DNA of 64,000 nucleotides from JACIYW01 sp014359745 (GTDB lineage: Bacteria; Pseudomonadota; Alphaproteobacteria; Rhodobacterales; Rhodobacteraceae). The translations under genes were made by a program, and so were the position numbers. The notes under the pieces are model-generated. The model worked only from the letters and a program-made list of their open reading frames with translations. It searched no databases and was not told where the DNA came from. Positions 61,677 to 64,000 of this stretch are shown here, piece after piece. Every line of letters begins with the position of its first letter. Within the stretch, counting starts at the first letter, position 1. The stretch covers positions 62,001 to 126,000 of the forward strand of contig JBNPWE010000008.1 of the NCBI GenBank assembly GCA_050433985.1, in the 5' to 3' direction.

Positions 61677-62183
61677 ATGAGAAAAATCGCCGAGAACCGA
61701 TACCGGGCAGAGGTTGGCCGCTATTTCGAGGATTTTTCCGTCGGGGATATCTATGAACATCGTCCCGGCCGGACCATCACCGAGGCGGACAATATCCAGT
61801 TTTCCCTGCTGACCATGAATCCGCACCCGGCGCATTGTGATGCCCATTACGCGGCAAAGACAGAGTTCGGTAAACCGCTGGTCAACTCTACACTGACCCT
61901 GGCCATCGTGGCGGGGATGTCTGTGTCGGAAATATCGGGCCGCGCGGTCGCCAATCTGGGGTGGGAAAAGATCGAGCTGACCGCGCCGGTTTTTCCCGGC
62001 GACACGCTTTATGCCGAATCCGAAGTGCTGGAGCTGCGCGCGTCAAAATCGCGACCGGGCCAAGGCATCGTGACTGTGCGCACAACCGGGCGCAAGCAGG
62101 ATGGCACCGTCTTCCTGACCTTTGTTCGCAGTGCTTTGGTGCATTCCAGGGAGACGGCGGCCGAAGTCGACAGCAATTACTGA
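61677..62183 (+). CDS. MaoC-like hotdog hydratase
   Basis: A 168-aa protein; ATG 61677 has AGGAAGAG just upstream, preferred over ATG 61638. The motif TMNPHPAHCDAHYA contains Asn48, His53 and Asp55 at the hydratase active site, with Asn in place of the first Asp. PVFPGDTLYAESEVLELR is the usual hotdog strand. It starts a new module with MmgE/PrpD and an ACAD. Mesaconyl-CoA-hydratase-like activity is one option. Confidence 0.8.
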   Translation: MRKIAENRYRAEVGRYFEDFSVGDIYEHRPGRTITEADNIQFSLLTMNPHPAHCDAHYAAKTEFGKPLVNSTLTLAIVAGMSVSEISGRAVANLGWEKIELTAPVFPGDTLYAESEVLELRASKSRPGQGIVTVRTTGRKQDGTVFLTFVRSALVHSRETAAEVDSNY

Positions 62184-62231
62184 AGCCGACCGACAAAACA
62201 GCGAACGCCCGCAGCAGCAGGAGCGAGAACG

Positions 62232-63638
62232 ATGAAACACACCACAGTTCAGGAACCGATCGCCTCGGTGCTGGCCCGTTTCGTGGCAGATCTGGGGGAT
62301 GGCGACACCCCCGAGGTGGTCCGGGAGCGGGCCTGTCATCTGATCCTCGATGCCACGGGCATTGCGCTGGCCTCGACCCAGTATGATTTTGCCCACCGGA
62401 CGCTGAGCGCGCTTTCGTCTTTGGGGACGGGTCCGGAACGTGTCATCGGGATGGGTGCGGGGCTGCCCCTGCGGGACGCGGTGATGATGAACGGTGTTCT
62501 GGTGCACGGGCTGGATTATGACGATACCCATGTCGCGGGCGTCATCCACGCGACCGCGTCTGCGTTTCCTGCCGCTCTGGGGGTTGCCGCCGCGCGCGGT
62601 GCCAGTGGCCGCGATCTGCTGAGTGCCTATATCGCGGGGATGGAGGTAGCGACCCGGCTGGCCACGGTCGCAAGGGGCGGGTTTCATCAGGTGGGGTTTC
62701 ACCCGACCGGAATGATCGGCGTTTTCGGCTGCGCGCTTATCGCGGCGCGGCTGAACGGATTGACCGTGGCGCAGATGGAGGATGCGCAGGGGATTGCCCT
62801 GTCCATGGCCTCTGGCAGCATGGAATTTCTGCAGGACGGGGCCTGGACCAAGCGGATGCATCCCGGCTGGGCCGGGGTCGGCGGAATCACGGCGGCGGCC
62901 CTTGCGCGCGCCGGTTTCAAGGGGCCAAAAGCGGTGTATGAGGGCCGGTTCGGTCTGTTTTCCACCTATTTGCACGAGGCGGAGCAGGCGGAAATGGACC
63001 TGTCGCTGGCAACCGCCGGTCTGGGCGACACCTGGGAGATTGAAAACGTCGCGGTCAAGCCGATCCCGGCCTGCCATTTCACCCATGCCTGCGCCGATGC
63101 CGCTGTGGCGCTGGTGGCAAAGCACGGGATCGCACCGCAGGATATCGTCGAAATAAGCGCCTTGGTGCCAGCCGGGGTACACAAGACCGTATGCGAGCCG
63201 ATCGAGACCAAACGCCGGCCGCAAAACTCCTATGACGCGCAATTTTCCATCCCTTGGGCCGTGGCGTCCGGGCTGGCGCGCGGGCGATTTGGCTTGACGG
63301 AACTGTCCGCTGAATCCCTGTCCGATCCCGGACTGTTGGCGTTGGCGGCCAAGGTAACCTGCGCCGATTATCCCGATGCGCCGTTCCCGAAATACTATTC
63401 GGGCGAAGTGGTGGTGAAGCTTGCCGATGGCCGACTTCTGTCGCACCGCGAGGAGGTCAATCGCGGCAACCCCGACAGGCCGCTCACCAACGATGAAATC
63501 ACTGCGAAATTCCGCGAAAATGCCGCAACTGCGGTATCGGCCACCCGTGCCGAGGAAATCCGCGATGCGGTTCTGGGGCTTGATGGGCAATCGGACGCCC
63601 GCGCCTTTGCCGCGATACTTGCCGGTGTGCCTGTATAG
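62232..63638 (+). CDS. MmgE/PrpD-family protein (copy 2)
   Basis: A 468-aa protein with CAGGAGCGAG before its ATG. LVHGLDYDDTHVAGVIHATAS and KPIPACHFTHACADA are the superfamily core, the latter at the place of KLYPCCYLTHR in the copy at 31285. Without the repeat tail of that copy it has normal family length. It is probably a dehydratase or decarboxylase on an acid or CoA ester; the substrate is unknown. Confidence 0.82.
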   Translation: MKHTTVQEPIASVLARFVADLGDGDTPEVVRERACHLILDATGIALASTQYDFAHRTLSALSSLGTGPERVIGMGAGLPLRDAVMMNGVLVHGLDYDDTHVAGVIHATASAFPAALGVAAARGASGRDLLSAYIAGMEVATRLATVARGGFHQVGFHPTGMIGVFGCALIAARLNGLTVAQMEDAQGIALSMASGSMEFLQDGAWTKRMHPGWAGVGGITAAALARAGFKGPKAVYEGRFGLFSTYLHEAEQAEMDLSLATAGLGDTWEIENVAVKPIPACHFTHACADAAVALVAKHGIAPQDIVEISALVPAGVHKTVCEPIETKRRPQNSYDAQFSIPWAVASGLARGRFGLTELSAESLSDPGLLALAAKVTCADYPDAPFPKYYSGEVVVKLADGRLLSHREEVNRGNPDRPLTNDEITAKFRENAATAVSATRAEEIRDAVLGLDGQSDARAFAAILAGVPV

Positions 63639-63650
63639 GAAAGACCAATC

Positions 63651-64000
63651 ATGACCGACCAGAACGAACAGGTGATCCTTGACGCGCTCGACAAATTTCT
63701 GAGGACGGAAGTCGATCCGTTTGTCCATGATCTTGAGGCGCGCGACGCGTATCCGCACGATATCGTTGCCAAGATGAAAGAGATGGGCCTTTTCGGCTGC
63801 ATCATCAGTGAGGAATACGGCGGGCTTGGCCTTTCGGTCAGCACCTATGCCCGGATCGTTGCCCGCATCACGCAAAGCTGGATGTCCCTGTCAGGGATCA
63901 TCAACAGCCATCTGATCATGGCTTCCGCGGTTCAGCGCCACGGGTCGGATGCGCAAAAGGCGCGATTTCTGCCGCGCTTCGCCACCGGCGAATTGCGCGG
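63651..64000 (+). CDS. Acyl-CoA dehydrogenase, N-terminal part (cut by window end)
   Basis: The frame is open from ATG 63651 to the window edge (116 codons) with AGGAAAG upstream. The translation is an ACAD N-terminal domain: ISEEYGGLGLS, then INSHLIMASAVQRHGS and ARFLPRFATGE. The catalytic and flavin motifs lie beyond the edge. It is 12 bases after the MmgE/PrpD stop, in the same operon. Confidence 0.85.
   Translation, partial: MTDQNEQVILDALDKFLRTEVDPFVHDLEARDAYPHDIVAKMKEMGLFGCIISEEYGGLGLSVSTYARIVARITQSWMSLSGIINSHLIMASAVQRHGSDAQKARFLPRFATGELR

Noticed and set aside
62043..63875. 610-codon minus-strand frame
   Set aside because: Antisense to the second MmgE/PrpD gene and part of the terminal ACAD.
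1..64000. Insertion sequences, phage genes, tRNA/rRNA genes, attachment sites
   Set aside because: None was seen; no transposase or integrase motif, terminal inverted repeats or structural RNA gene could be recognised.

Overview
This GC-rich window reads as a chromosomal or large-replicon catabolic region of an alphaproteobacterium, most likely of the Rhodobacterales/Roseobacter type. The evidence is the codon usage, the GGAGG-type ribosome sites, the abundance of TRAP and TAXI transporters, a liv-type ABC operon headed by an acyl-CoA synthetase, and a cyanide-insensitive-type bd oxidase with a DUF2474 mini-gene. No rRNA, tRNA, insertion sequence, phage gene or CRISPR array is visible. Family assignments are by eye from translated sequence; no database search was run.

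Nearly everything left of 50.8 kb is acyl-CoA catabolism. From left to right: (1) 178-3738 (+), a DUF35 Zn-ribbon protein, an SCP-x/Ltp2-like thiolase without the usual cysteines, a hydratase-2-type MaoC and an alpha-methylacyl-CoA racemase-like protein; (2) 3801-9282 (+), a transglutaminase-like protein, MaoC, a two-subunit acyl-CoA dehydrogenase (ACAD), a crotonase and a PaaK-like protein. The palindrome TCTAACA-N2-TGTTAGA lies in front of both operons. (3) A nitronate monooxygenase-like flavoprotein (-). (4) 10643-18819 (+), crotonase, class III CoA-transferase, two ACADs, crotonase and a DctQMP TRAP transporter, closed by a strong terminator. (5) 27272 down to 18883 (-), ACAD pair, TAXI transporter, thioesterase, SDR, DUF35, thiolase. 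(6) 27590-29001 (+), MaoC and an IclR regulator. (7) 32766 down to 29082 (-), MmgE/PrpD and an ACAD pair. (8) 33277-39634 (+), an orphan membrane protein, a GctAB/IpdAB-like class I CoA-transferase and a second TAXI transporter. (9) 45073 down to 39725 (-), split NDP-forming acyl-CoA ligase, MaoC, ACAD, thiolase, DUF35. (10) 45232-49781 (+), CoA-transferase, ACAD, fused NDP-forming ligase, followed by a second IclR gene.

Right of 50.8 kb are a repeat-bearing gap, the liv ABC operon with its acyl-CoA synthetase (58585 down to 51305, -), the bd oxidase operon (59079-61570, +), and the start of another MaoC - MmgE/PrpD - ACAD module that runs off the edge.

Read together, the window holds eleven ACADs (three as apparent alpha/beta pairs), three Ltp2-like thiolase/DUF35 pairs, five MaoC proteins, three crotonases, three class III and one class I CoA-transferase, four acyl-CoA ligase systems and four uptake systems. 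The best unifying reading, which is inference, is a set of parallel modules for branched or alicyclic acids, for example steroid or terpenoid side chains: racemase, heteromeric ACAD, hydratase, retro-aldol cleavage. The TRAP-linked operon 10643-18819 looks separately specialised, possibly for cyclohexanecarboxylate-type acids, because one of its ACADs lacks the usual glutamate base and has an aspartate near residue 90.
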